DNA of 64,000 bases, taken from positions 124,001 to 188,000 of the forward strand of contig NZ_JAEKIA010000002.1 of assembly GCF_016405145.1 (NCBI RefSeq). The letters run 5' to 3'. Made by a program: the position numbers and the translations under genes. The notes below the pieces were generated by a model. That model ran no database searches. It worked only from the letters and a program-made list of their open reading frames with translations, and was not told the origin of the DNA. This DNA comes from Schaalia cardiffensis. GTDB taxonomy: Bacteria > Actinomycetota > Actinomycetes > Actinomycetales > Actinomycetaceae. Below are positions 44,747-53,148 of the stretch, one piece after another (position 1 is the stretch's first letter; the number at the start of each line of letters is the position of its first letter).

Positions 44747-45903
44747 GGCCAGCCCCGTGTGCCCAGTTTTTTCTCCGATTTCGCTTCAAGCGCCCGGTCG
44801 TAGGCGGCTTCGAGCCCCTTCACCTGATCCTCCCACGCCGGAATCGAAGGAGGAGACGCCTTGAAGGCCTCCACATCCTTGTGGCTGATCCTCGCGATGG
44901 CGTCGGCGAGCTCGGCCTCGACGTCCTCGAGCACCCAGGTCGAAGCCCTCTCCCCTAAGAGTCTTCGAGCCTCCACAAGATCAGAACACAGGGGAGGGAC
45001 CTGGGCGGCAAGAGACTCCATGAGCTTGTTCGGACTCGACAGAGCCATCGACAAGCACAGGTCCTCAATGAGGCACAGGCTCACATCGGCTCCGCGCACA
45101 TAGGACACGACCTCCTCGGGGGCGACGGGCGCCATCCAGTGAATGTTCGAGTGGGCTTGAGCGGCGGCCTCGACCTCGGCGCGGAGCACCCCATCTCCGA
45201 GGAACACGATCTCAGCGTTCTTGGTCTTCGCGAAGACTTCAAGGAGAAGCGGAATGGAACGCCCGGGCGCCAGGTAGCCGACGTGGATGTAGAGGAGGTG
45301 GTCCTCGGGGACGTGCAAACGCTCCCTCAGATCAACGGTGCCGCCCGCGTCGAGGGGAGAATTCGTCACCGCGATCGGCGAGATTCCGGGGTAGGTCTGC
45401 CGATACCAGGCTCCGATCGGCTCATTCACGACCGACACGAGGTCGGCCTTATAAATCCAGTGCTTTTCGATCAGCCTTTGGATCTTCTGGCGCAGGCCCT
45501 TCGAAGCGATCGTCTCGGTTTCGAGCTCGTGTGCGTTGTAGGCGAAGACTGCGCCGGTTCTGCGGGCGAGGGCGTGCACCATGGGCAGGAGGAAGAGGTT
45601 CTGAGCGGCGACGGCCTTCACATTTTTGCGTCGGTAATACCAGTAGACGCGCATCTGCCAGAAGAGGAGAAGACGGATTGCACCGAAGCGCTCGCGGATT
45701 GAGGCCCCCCGGATTCGCCTGAGTTCAATCCCGGGGGCGAGGCTTTCGCGGGCGGGCAGCTGCGTCGAGTCAACTCCGAGGATCTCGGTGCGTTCAAATC
45801 GCTCCCGAGTGTGCAGGCTGCGCGCGATCTTCGTGATCCGGCCGGGCTGGGCGAGAGGGGAGGGGTAGATGAGGAGGTTCAGTGCAGGTCCCTTCGCACT
45901 CAT
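44737..45903 (-). CDS. GT4-like glycosyltransferase
   Basis: This 388-aa GT-B enzyme has an acceptor half with AAQNLFLLPMVHALARRTGA and YNAHELETETIASKG, and a donor half with LLYIHVGYLAPGRSIPLLLE and ADVSLCLIEDLCLSMALSSP, then NKLMESLAAQVPPLCS. ATG 45903 is preferred for the purine-rich GAAGGAGAAGAGG just upstream; a GTG at 45918 is in frame. First gene of the operon with the 2-epimerase. Confidence 0.87.
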   Translation of the reverse strand: MSAKGPALNLLIYPSPLAQPGRITKIARSLHTRERFERTEILGVDSTQLPARESLAPGIELRRIRGASIRERFGAIRLLLFWQMRVYWYYRRKNVKAVAAQNLFLLPMVHALARRTGAVFAYNAHELETETIASKGLRQKIQRLIEKHWIYKADLVSVVNEPIGAWYRQTYPGISPIAVTNSPLDAGGTVDLRERLHVPEDHLLYIHVGYLAPGRSIPLLLEVFAKTKNAEIVFLGDGVLRAEVEAAAQAHSNIHWMAPVAPEEVVSYVRGADVSLCLIEDLCLSMALSSPNKLMESLAAQVPPLCSDLVEARRLLGERASTWVLEDVEAELADAIARISHKDVEAFKASPPSIPAWEDQVKGLEAAYDRALEAKSEKKLGTRGWPCA

Positions 45904-45907
45904 CCTC

Positions 45908-46120
45908 TTCTCCTTCACTCAGGCATCGGCGCTGCCGGGAGTTCGGTTCTCCTTCACGTGGGCATTGGGGCTGTCACGAGTCCGGCCCTCAGCGGCGAGT
46001 GACAGCCGTCATCCTTCGGCCAGCTCTGATGCTATCAATCCCAGGGCCTTCGGGCCTGGGGCAAGCCCGGGCCTGCGACGCTTGCAGGGACATATCAATC
46101 CCGGGGCGGCGGGCCTGGGA
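45908..46120 (+). repeat. Two short private repeats in the divergent spacer
   Basis: A 39-bp unit beginning TTCTCCTTCAC occurs at 45908 and 45947. A second pair beginning TATCAATCCC occurs at 46033 and 46093, 60 bp apart. The spacer (45904-46191) has no gene. Confidence 0.75.
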
Positions 46121-46191
46121 GACTAGGCTGGTCATCGGCCGTGGAGTTGAGCCCTTCTCAACCCCGGCACGATCAGGGAGGAGGAGAAGTC

Positions 46192-47457
46192 ATGCCCGCT
46201 CGACGCGAGAGTCGAGAGCATGAGAGCCGAGCTCGCCTCCGCCCTGGCGATGAAACACCAGGGCATGTCCTCTTCGCGACCCGGATCCACATGCCCGAGG
46301 CGGCCGCCGCTTCCTTTCGTATCCAGGCTGTTGAACGCGCCCTCGTAGCGCGGCGAGTCCCGGTTGAAGTCCTGAGCTCCACGCCTCCGAAGGGTACGAA
46401 AGCAAAGGAAGAAGAGGGGGTTCGGGTCTTTCGTTGGCCGGTGCTTCGAGACAAAAGCGGATACCTTCGCGGATACCTGCCTTATCTCTCCTTCGACATT
46501 CCCCTCTTCTTCCGGCTCCTGTTCCACAGGCGCCCGAGGGTCGTCCTCGTCGAGCCTCCGCCCACGACCGGGCTCGTCGCCAGGGCCGCCCTGTCTTTCA
46601 GGTCGATCCCCTACATCTGGTACGCACCCGACATCTGGTCGGATGCGGCAGAAGCGACCGGCGCCCCCCGCATTGTGAAGAAGGCAGTGCGCTGGATGGA
46701 GTCTTTCGCCGTGTCCGGGGCGCGCTGCGTCATCGCGATTAACGAGGGGGTCGCCAAGCGTGCCAGGCAGCTCGGCGCCAAGGACGTGCGTCTCGTCCCC
46801 AATGGCATCGACACCGCCACCTTCACTGAGAAGGGCCCCACCCCCACTGCGGATGATCGCGCCGAGGCCGGAGTGGGGGATACGTATTTCCTTTACGCCG
46901 GGACGGCTTCGGAATGGCAAGGCGCAGAAGTTTTCCTCGAAGCCCTGCGCAGCGTGCGGCGCACCCACCCTCAAGCGCAGATCGTCTTCCTCGGTCAGGG
47001 CTCGGCCTGGCCGATGCTCAAAGAAATGGCGAGCAGGATCCACAAGGGCCCCGATGGGCGCACGCCAGTCGTCTTCATCCCCACCCTTCCTCCAGCCCAG
47101 GCCGCATCCTGGCACAGGGGGGCTCTCGCATCCCTCGTGTCCATCAAAACGGGGATCGGCTATGACTTCGCCTACCCGACGAAAGTCCTCGCCGCACTGT
47201 CGTGCGGATGCCCGGTCCTTTACGCGGGCGCCGGACCTGCGCGAGAAGACATTACGGCGAATGATTGCGGAAGCGCCCTCGCATACGATCCGAAGGAAAT
47301 CGCAGAGGCGATGCTCCTCACCCTCGAGGATACGAGGAGCAGCAGGTGGAGCGAAGAGGAGAAAACCCGATTGCACCGCTGGGTCGAGGAGAAACGATCC
47401 ATTCACATCACAGGGCAGAGGGCCGCCGCAATCCTGCTCGAATCCTTCGCAGACTAG
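46192..47457 (+). CDS. GT4 glycosyltransferase
   Basis: This 421-aa WbuB-like GT-B enzyme has LFATRIHMPEAAAASFRIQA near the start, PYIWYAPDIWSDAAEATG as the acceptor-domain helix, VRLVPNGIDTATF at the linker, and YDFAYPTKVLAALSCGCPVL in the donor site. ATG 46192 has AGGGAGGAGGAG upstream. A nucleotide-sugar dehydrogenase follows after 32 bp. Confidence 0.88.
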   Translation: MPARRESREHESRARLRPGDETPGHVLFATRIHMPEAAAASFRIQAVERALVARRVPVEVLSSTPPKGTKAKEEEGVRVFRWPVLRDKSGYLRGYLPYLSFDIPLFFRLLFHRRPRVVLVEPPPTTGLVARAALSFRSIPYIWYAPDIWSDAAEATGAPRIVKKAVRWMESFAVSGARCVIAINEGVAKRARQLGAKDVRLVPNGIDTATFTEKGPTPTADDRAEAGVGDTYFLYAGTASEWQGAEVFLEALRSVRRTHPQAQIVFLGQGSAWPMLKEMASRIHKGPDGRTPVVFIPTLPPAQAASWHRGALASLVSIKTGIGYDFAYPTKVLAALSCGCPVLYAGAGPAREDITANDCGSALAYDPKEIAEAMLLTLEDTRSSRWSEEEKTRLHRWVEEKRSIHITGQRAAAILLESFAD

Positions 47458-47489
47458 ACTTCCCGCGTAGCCAACCTGAGGAGTTCGCC

Positions 47490-48782
47490 TTGCGCATCGC
47501 CGTCGTCGCACTTGGAAAGATCGGTCTTCCTCTCGCCGTCCAGTTCGCGAGCAAAGGGCACGAGGTCATCGGCGTCGATGTGTCGAAGCGTAGAGTCGAG
47601 CTGGTGAACGAGGCGAAGGAGCCCTTCCCCGGTGAGGCCCGCCTCCAAGAACTCCTCAGCGAAGCAGTCACCTCAGGAAGGCTTCGCGCCACAACCGACT
47701 ACGGAGAGGCGATCCCCGACGCGGAGGCTGTGATCCTCGTGGTGCCGCTCGTCGTCGACGAGGATTCCAAACCGGACTTCAGGTGGATGGATGCGGCGAC
47801 GAGCTCGCTCGCCGAGCACCTCAGTGCGAACACGATCGTTTCCTATGAGACGACCCTGCCCGTGGGCACGACCCGTGAACGCTGGAAGCCGATGATCGAG
47901 GAGATCTCGGGTTTGAAGGAGGGAAGGGATTTCCACCTCGTGTTCTCACCGGAGAGAGTCCTCAGCGGTCGTGTTTTCGCCGACTTGCGTCGCTACCCGA
48001 AGCTCGTCGGAGGGCTGAACGAATCCGGGACCGCGGCGGGCATCGCCTTGTACGAACAGCTCCTCGACTTCGATGAGCGCGCCGACCTTCCCCGAGGAAA
48101 CGGCGTGTGGGACATGGGCAGCGCCGAAGCGGCGGAACTGGCGAAGCTCGCTGAAACGACCTACCGCGATGTCAATATCGCTTTGGCGAACCAGTTCGCG
48201 ATCTTCGCAGATCGGGCGGGCATCGACATCTATACGGTGATCGAAGCCTGCAACTCGCAGCCCTACAGTCATCTGCACCGTCCAGGGATCGCCGTTGGCG
48301 GACACTGCATTCCCGTCTACCCGCGCTTGTACCTCTCGAGTGATCCTGACGCGGATGTCGTGTCCACGGCGCGCGCCGCGAATGCCGCGATGCCCGAGTA
48401 CGTCGTCTCCAGGCTCGCAGGACTTCTCGGAGATCTGCGGGGCCTGAGAATCGCTGTTCTGGGGGCCGCTTATCGTGGGGGAGTGAAGGAGACGGCCTTC
48501 TCCGGGGTTTTCGCGACGGTGGATGCCCTTCGACACAGGGGTGCCCTCGTCCTCGTCAATGATCCGCTGTACACGGATGAGGAGCTCGAGGGCTTCGGCT
48601 GGGTGCCCTATCACTTCGGCGACGAGGTCGATGCTGCGATCATTCAGGCCGATCACGAGGAGTATGCGGCGCTCGTGCCCGCAGATCTGCCCGGAGTGAA
48701 GATCCTTTTCGATGGGCGTGCGATCAGCGATCCCGTGGCATGGAAGGGCGTCCCGCGTCTCCTCGTCGGCAAGGGGTGTTGA
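47490..48782 (+). CDS. UDP-N-acetylhexosamine 6-dehydrogenase (WbpA/WecC-like)
   Basis: This 430-aa NAD-dependent dehydrogenase oxidises C6 of a nucleotide sugar twice, giving a uronic acid. Rossmann start VALGKIGLPLAVQFASKG, VSYETTLPVGTTRE, EAAELAKLAETTYRDVNIAL (central helix), and the catalytic Cys273 in AVGGHCIPVYPR. The sequence type is that of UDP-GlcNAc/ManNAc dehydrogenases rather than UDP-glucose dehydrogenase. The start is TTG 47490 with CTGAGGAG 7 nt upstream. It can supply the UDP-GlcNAcA needed by the WbpB/E/D/I homologues. Confidence 0.9.
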   Translation: MRIAVVALGKIGLPLAVQFASKGHEVIGVDVSKRRVELVNEAKEPFPGEARLQELLSEAVTSGRLRATTDYGEAIPDAEAVILVVPLVVDEDSKPDFRWMDAATSSLAEHLSANTIVSYETTLPVGTTRERWKPMIEEISGLKEGRDFHLVFSPERVLSGRVFADLRRYPKLVGGLNESGTAAGIALYEQLLDFDERADLPRGNGVWDMGSAEAAELAKLAETTYRDVNIALANQFAIFADRAGIDIYTVIEACNSQPYSHLHRPGIAVGGHCIPVYPRLYLSSDPDADVVSTARAANAAMPEYVVSRLAGLLGDLRGLRIAVLGAAYRGGVKETAFSGVFATVDALRHRGALVLVNDPLYTDEELEGFGWVPYHFGDEVDAAIIQADHEEYAALVPADLPGVKILFDGRAISDPVAWKGVPRLLVGKGC

Positions 48783-48913
48783 AGCGTCGCAAGCGGAGGA
48801 TCTGCTCACGGGGAAGGGGCCCGCTGGGCGCGGTGCTTCTATGAGGGTCCGCCTAGCGTCCGTCATATGCGAGCTGAGCGGTTCTCCTGGCCTTGAGGGG
48901 CTCGAGGTGAGGG

Positions 48914-48942
48914 ATGACACGCAAACAATGTGTTCATATTAT
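48914..48942 (+). promoter_or_regulatory. Sigma70-type promoter of the lic1-like operon
   Basis: -35 ATGACA (48914-48919), 17-bp spacer, -10 TATTAT (48937-48942), in a distinctly AT-rich island. The predicted transcript has a leader of about 50 nt, unlike the leaderless genes elsewhere. Confidence 0.65.
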
Positions 48943-48955
48943 TTCTGAGCAGTGT

Positions 48956-48988
48956 ATGTTTGAACGCGCAAGATCGTGATTCAAACAT
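48956..48988. promoter_or_regulatory. Inverted repeat in the leader of the lic1-like operon, possible operator
   Basis: ATGTTTGAA (48956-48964) and TTCAAACAT (48980-48988) are perfect 9-bp inverted repeats separated by 15 bp. They lie between the predicted transcription start and the ATG of a protein that itself begins with a winged-helix domain. Confidence 0.6.
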
Positions 48989-48997
48989 GAACGGCAG

Positions 48998-50806
48998 ATG
49001 ATGAGCGCTTCCCTCACTCAGACCCAATTCGACGTGCTGCGCGCCCTAATGAACGCAGATGCGCCCCTGACACAGCGTGAACTCAAAGACATCACCGGTT
49101 CCTCCCTCGGTCGGGTCAATACGGCCGTCCGCGAATGCGAGGCCCTCGGCTACATCGCCGATCGCACCATCACCCAGGCCGGGCTCGACGCCCTCGCCCC
49201 CTACAAGGTCGACAACGCCGTCATTCTCGCCGCAGGCATGTCCTCCCGTTTCGCCCCCATCTCCTATGAACGTCCCAAAGGCACGCTCAGAGTACGCGGC
49301 GAAATCCTCATCGAACGTCAGATCCGCCAGCTCCAGGAAGTCGGCATCACCGACATCACCGTCGTCGTCGGCTACAAGAAGGAATACTTCTTCAATCTCG
49401 TTGAAAAGTTCGGCGTCACAATCGTCGTGAATCCCGAATACATGACCCGCAACAACAACGGTTCACTCTGGCTCGTCCTCGACCGGCTCGCGAACACCTA
49501 CATCTGCTCCTCAGACGACTACTTCACCACCAACCCCTTCGAATCCCACGTCTACAAGGCCTACTACTCGGCCGAATACGTCGAAGGACCGACCAATGAA
49601 TGGTGCATCACCACCGGGGGCGGCGGGAGAATCACAGGAGCGAAGGTCGGCGGAGCCGACGCCTGGACCATGCTTGGACACGTCTACTTCGACCGAACCT
49701 TCTCCTCCCGCTTCCGCGAGATCCTCCGGGCCGTCTACCAGCTGCCTGAGACGAGCGGGAAACTCTGGGAGTCGATCTACCTCGACCACGTCAAAGAACT
49801 CGACATGGTGATCCGCAAGTACCCGGCAGGAGTGATCTACGAGTTCGACTCCGTCGACGAACTGCGCTCCTTCGACCCGAAATTCATGGAGAACGTCGAC
49901 TCCGAAGTCTTCGACACCATCTCGAAGGTCCTGAACTGCCCGAAGGATGACATCACCGACTTCTACCCCCTCAAGCAGGGAATCACCAACCTGTCGTGCC
50001 ACTTCCGCGTCGGTGAAGAGGAATACGTGTACCGCCATCCGGGGGTCGGCACGAGCAAGATCGTTGATCGCCTCGCCGAAACCGAAGCCCTCGAACTCGC
50101 ACGCGAGATTGGCGTTGATAAGACCTTCCTCGCTTCCGACCCCAAGGAGGGCTGGAAGATCTCCCGTTTCATCCCACAGTGCCGCAACCTTGACGTCACC
50201 AAGGACGAAGAACTCGAAACCGCGATGCGGATGAACCGAGAACTGCACGAATCGGGTCGCGTCCTCGCCCGCAGCTTCGACTTCGTAGAAGAGGGGCTGC
50301 GCTACGAGTCTCTCCTCAAAGAATTCGGACCGATCGAAGTGCCCGGCTACGAAGACCTGCGCAACAAAGTCCTGCGCCTCAAAGCCTTCGCAGACGCTGA
50401 CGGCTTCGAGCTGGGCCCTTCCCACAACGATTTCTTCCCCCTGAATTTCCTCGTCAGCGCCGAGGGGCGAATCGACCTCATCGACTGGGAATACGCGGGA
50501 ATGTCAGACATCGCCGCCGACTTCGGGACGATGGTCGTCTGCACCGATGAAATGGACGAAGAACGCGCCGACACGGCACTCAAGTTCTACTTCGGCCGCA
50601 CCCCCACCGAACTTGAGAAACGCCACTTCTGGTCCTACGTCGTCTTCGCCGGCTGGTGCTGGTACGTCTGGGCCCTCCTCAAGGAGGCCGAGGGCGACAA
50701 CATCGGGGAAGTCCTCTATGTCTACTACCGTCACGCAGCCGACTACGTGTCTAACCTGCTCGCCCAATACGAGGGCGCGGCCAAGAAAGAAGGAGTGAAC
50801 GCATGA
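48998..50806 (+). CDS. Winged-helix / LicC cytidylyltransferase / LicA choline kinase fusion
   Basis: This 602-aa fusion has three parts. Residues about 1-70 are a MarR-like winged helix (LTQRELKDITGSSLGRVNTA). Residues about 73-310 form a LicC-type nucleotidyltransferase (VILAAGMSSRFAPISYERPK), which makes CDP-choline from phosphocholine and CTP. Residues about 320-590 form a LicA-type choline kinase with the catalytic SHNDFFPLNFLV near 474 and IDWEYAGMSD near 495. The gene therefore covers both enzymatic steps from choline to CDP-choline. It overlaps the LicB-like transporter gene by 4 nt. ATG 48998 or the next codon, ATG 49001. No licD transferase gene is in the window. Confidence 0.9.
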   Translation: MMSASLTQTQFDVLRALMNADAPLTQRELKDITGSSLGRVNTAVRECEALGYIADRTITQAGLDALAPYKVDNAVILAAGMSSRFAPISYERPKGTLRVRGEILIERQIRQLQEVGITDITVVVGYKKEYFFNLVEKFGVTIVVNPEYMTRNNNGSLWLVLDRLANTYICSSDDYFTTNPFESHVYKAYYSAEYVEGPTNEWCITTGGGGRITGAKVGGADAWTMLGHVYFDRTFSSRFREILRAVYQLPETSGKLWESIYLDHVKELDMVIRKYPAGVIYEFDSVDELRSFDPKFMENVDSEVFDTISKVLNCPKDDITDFYPLKQGITNLSCHFRVGEEEYVYRHPGVGTSKIVDRLAETEALELAREIGVDKTFLASDPKEGWKISRFIPQCRNLDVTKDEELETAMRMNRELHESGRVLARSFDFVEEGLRYESLLKEFGPIEVPGYEDLRNKVLRLKAFADADGFELGPSHNDFFPLNFLVSAEGRIDLIDWEYAGMSDIAADFGTMVVCTDEMDEERADTALKFYFGRTPTELEKRHFWSYVVFAGWCWYVWALLKEAEGDNIGEVLYVYYRHAADYVSNLLAQYEGAAKKEGVNA

Positions 50807-51726
50807 GATGGGGAGTCTTCTCTGGAGCCCTCTGGGGCCTCGACACGGTTGTTCTCGGACTGGCGCTCTCCCTGCTGCCCTTCCTCGACGCCCCCGAAGC
50901 GTCACTCGCCTCCGCGCTCTTGCATGACGCGATCTGCGCGATCATCCTCTTCGCCTACATGGCCCTAAGAGGACGGCTGAAGAACACCCTCGCGGCGATC
51001 AAGACCCGCTCCGGTAAAGCGATCGCCTTGGGAGCCCTGCTCGGTGGCCCCTTCGGCATGACCGGCTACCTCATCGCGATCAACAACATCGGCCCGGGTT
51101 TCACAGCGATCATCTCAACCTTCTACCCGGCGGTCGGTACCTTCCTCGCCTACATCTTCCTCAAGGAGCGGATGCGCCCGCGCCAGATCCTCGCCCTTCT
51201 CGTCGCCCTCGGGGCGATCGTCCTCATTGGATACTCCTCAACCGGGGTGACGAGCGAAGGCAATCCGATCATCGGGATCGTCGCGGCCCTCGCCTGCGTC
51301 TTCGGCTGGGGTTCCGAAGCGGTCATCCTCGCCTGGGGCATGAAGGATGACGAGGTCGATGAGGACTCGGCCCTGCAGATCAGGGAAACCACCTCCGCCC
51401 TCGTCTACCTCGCCGTCGTCGGCCCGATCGCAGGAGTCATCGGCTTCACCTTCACAGCCGCACCGACCCCGGCGACGGGGATCATCGCCCTCGCCGCGCT
51501 CGCGGGCACCTGCTCCTACCTCTTCTACTACAAGGCGATCAACACGATCGGCGCTTCGCGGGGCATGGCGCTCAACATCTCCTACTCCGCCTGGGCGGTC
51601 ATCTTCGCTTTCCTCATCATGGGCACGGCGCCGACTCTGCTTCAGGTGATCTGCTGCCTCGTCATCCTCGTCGGCACGGTCCTCGCGGCCACGCCCAACT
51701 GGAAGGAGCTGCGCAGCGGCTGGTGA
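50803..51726 (+). CDS. LicB-like choline transporter (EamA/DMT superfamily)
   Basis: This 307-aa protein has 10 predicted helices. The layout and motifs follow LicB of pneumococcal and Haemophilus lic1 loci: ALLGGPFGMTGYLIAINNIG, STFYPAVGTFLAYIFLKERM, VFGWGSEAVILAWGM and YYKAINTIGASRGMALNISY. It should import choline for the upstream kinase/cytidylyltransferase. Start ATG 50803 overlaps the upstream stop and has AAGGAG before it. Confidence 0.85.
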   Translation: MRWGVFSGALWGLDTVVLGLALSLLPFLDAPEASLASALLHDAICAIILFAYMALRGRLKNTLAAIKTRSGKAIALGALLGGPFGMTGYLIAINNIGPGFTAIISTFYPAVGTFLAYIFLKERMRPRQILALLVALGAIVLIGYSSTGVTSEGNPIIGIVAALACVFGWGSEAVILAWGMKDDEVDEDSALQIRETTSALVYLAVVGPIAGVIGFTFTAAPTPATGIIALAALAGTCSYLFYYKAINTIGASRGMALNISYSAWAVIFAFLIMGTAPTLLQVICCLVILVGTVLAATPNWKELRSGW

Positions 51727-51875
51727 GAGACGAAAGCCTCGCTCAAGAGCTCTTGGTGCGCCGTGGTTCTGCTCTGCAGTTTTACGATGACGGCTCTGAC
51801 ATCTCGAAGGCATCCTCCTCGTTTCCATCACCACCAGCGCTAGTCCTTGGAACCTGGCCCCAGCTGCCTTCCCCT

Positions 51876-51924
51876 CACCCTCCTTTTGCCTCCGCCTCCC
51901 CAGCGAGAAGACAAAAGGAGGGTG
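51876..51924. other. 13-bp inverted repeat between licB-like gene and GT2
   Basis: CACCCTCCTTTTG (51876-51888) and CAAAAGGAGGGTG (51912-51924) are perfectly complementary across a 23-nt loop. It may be a terminator for the choline operon or an operator near the GT2 promoter (TAGGAT near 51969). Confidence 0.5.
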
Positions 51925-52009
51925 CAGTACCCGGGCATGCCCTTGCCGTGTTCGCACATAGCGGCGATAGGATGAACGGGATCATCCGTTCGTATCATCA
52001 AGGAGCTGT

Positions 52010-52759
52010 ATGCCGGACAAAAGCCGCAACATGCTCATCGTCATCCCCGCGTGGAACGAAGAGAAGGTCCTCGGCCCCGTCCTCGAAGAAGTGAAGACGG
52101 CCGTCCAGGACTTTGCCGATATTCTCGTCGTCTCCGATGGCTCGACCGATGCGACGGCATCGATCGCCAAAGCCGCAGGGGTTGCGGTGCTCGACCTTCC
52201 CCTCAACCTCGGTGTTGGGGGAGCGATGCGCGCCGGATACGTGTACGCAGTGCGCAAGGGCTACGACTATGCGGTTCAGCTCGATGCCGACGGTCAGCAT
52301 GATCCGCATGAGATTCCCGGGATGCTCGACGCTTTGAAGGAAACGGGCGCAGACCTAATGATCGGCGCCCGCTTCGCAGGAAAAGGAGAATACGAGGCTC
52401 ACGGGCTTCGCATGCTCGCCATGAAATTCCTCTCCGCGGTCTTGTCACGAATCTGCGCAACCCGTCTGACGGACACGACATCGGGTTTCAAACTCTCAAA
52501 CCGTGCGGCTCTGAGCTACTTTTCGAAGAACTACCCCGCCGAATACCTTGGAGACACAATCGAGGCACTGGTGATGGCGGCCCGCGATGGGCTCGTGGTG
52601 CGCCAGACCGCTGTGGAGATGCGTCCGAGAGCCGGGGGAACGCCCTCTCACGGTGGACTCGCTTCCGCGAAGTTCCTCATGAGGGCTTTTCTTGCCCTCG
52701 GAATCGCCATCACCCGACCCAAGTCCGGGACGAAACTCGAACGTGAGGTGCAAGCCTGA
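52010..52759 (+). CDS. GT2 glycosyltransferase, polyprenyl-phosphate sugar synthase type
   Basis: This 249-aa DPM1-like enzyme has IVIPAWNEEKVLGPVLEEV, VVSDGSTDAT, QLDADGQHDP and TSGFKLSNRAAL. Same architecture as the GT2 at 33 kb but clearly diverged. AAGGAG is 5 nt before ATG 52010. Its TGA overlaps the ATG of a DUF2304 partner. Confidence 0.9.
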   Translation: MPDKSRNMLIVIPAWNEEKVLGPVLEEVKTAVQDFADILVVSDGSTDATASIAKAAGVAVLDLPLNLGVGGAMRAGYVYAVRKGYDYAVQLDADGQHDPHEIPGMLDALKETGADLMIGARFAGKGEYEAHGLRMLAMKFLSAVLSRICATRLTDTTSGFKLSNRAALSYFSKNYPAEYLGDTIEALVMAARDGLVVRQTAVEMRPRAGGTPSHGGLASAKFLMRAFLALGIAITRPKSGTKLEREVQA

Positions 52760-53148
52760 TGCAGTCGACGTATCTGCTTGGAGTCCTTTTCGCCATTGTC
52801 ATCCTCATCGCGGTGTTCTTCCGTTTGAGGAACTCGGGGATGAAGGAGCGCTATGCGACCTGGTGGATCGTCATCGCGCTCGCCTCCGTTATCGGTTCCT
52901 TCTTCCCGCAGCTCCTCCACGCTCTCGCGCACGCCCTCGGCATCCAGGTGCCTCTCAACCTCGCCTTTTTCGCGGCGGGCATTGTGATCCTCCTACTGAC
53001 TCTGCGTCTGTCCGTCGACCTCTCACAGGCCTCCGAGGAGAGACGCACTCTGGTCGAGGAGATCGCGATCCTGAACTCCGATATGGGCGTTCTTCGCGGC
53101 AAGATCGCGGCGCTTGAAGCGTCGAAGGGCTCCGATTCGAGGGACTGA
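52759..53148 (+). CDS. DUF2304 membrane protein
   Basis: This 129-aa protein has three membrane helices (LLGVLFAIVILIAVFF, then IVIALASVIGSFFPQLLHAL and LAFFAAGIVILLLTL) and a heptad-like C-terminal coiled coil (EERRTLVEEIAILNSDMGVL). It is coupled to the GT2 by a one-base TGATG overlap. The final codons SDSRD and stop form the first unit of a downstream array of gene-end echoes. Confidence 0.87.
   Translation: MQSTYLLGVLFAIVILIAVFFRLRNSGMKERYATWWIVIALASVIGSFFPQLLHALAHALGIQVPLNLAFFAAGIVILLLTLRLSVDLSQASEERRTLVEEIAILNSDMGVLRGKIAALEASKGSDSRD

Noticed and set aside
46132-47511. A 459-codon antisense frame over the GT4 gene
   Set aside because: The plus-strand product is a clear glycosyltransferase with a good ribosome binding site; the antisense product has no family features.
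49511-50425. A 304-codon antisense frame inside the LicC/LicA fusion gene
   Set aside because: The sense frame carries all catalytic motifs.
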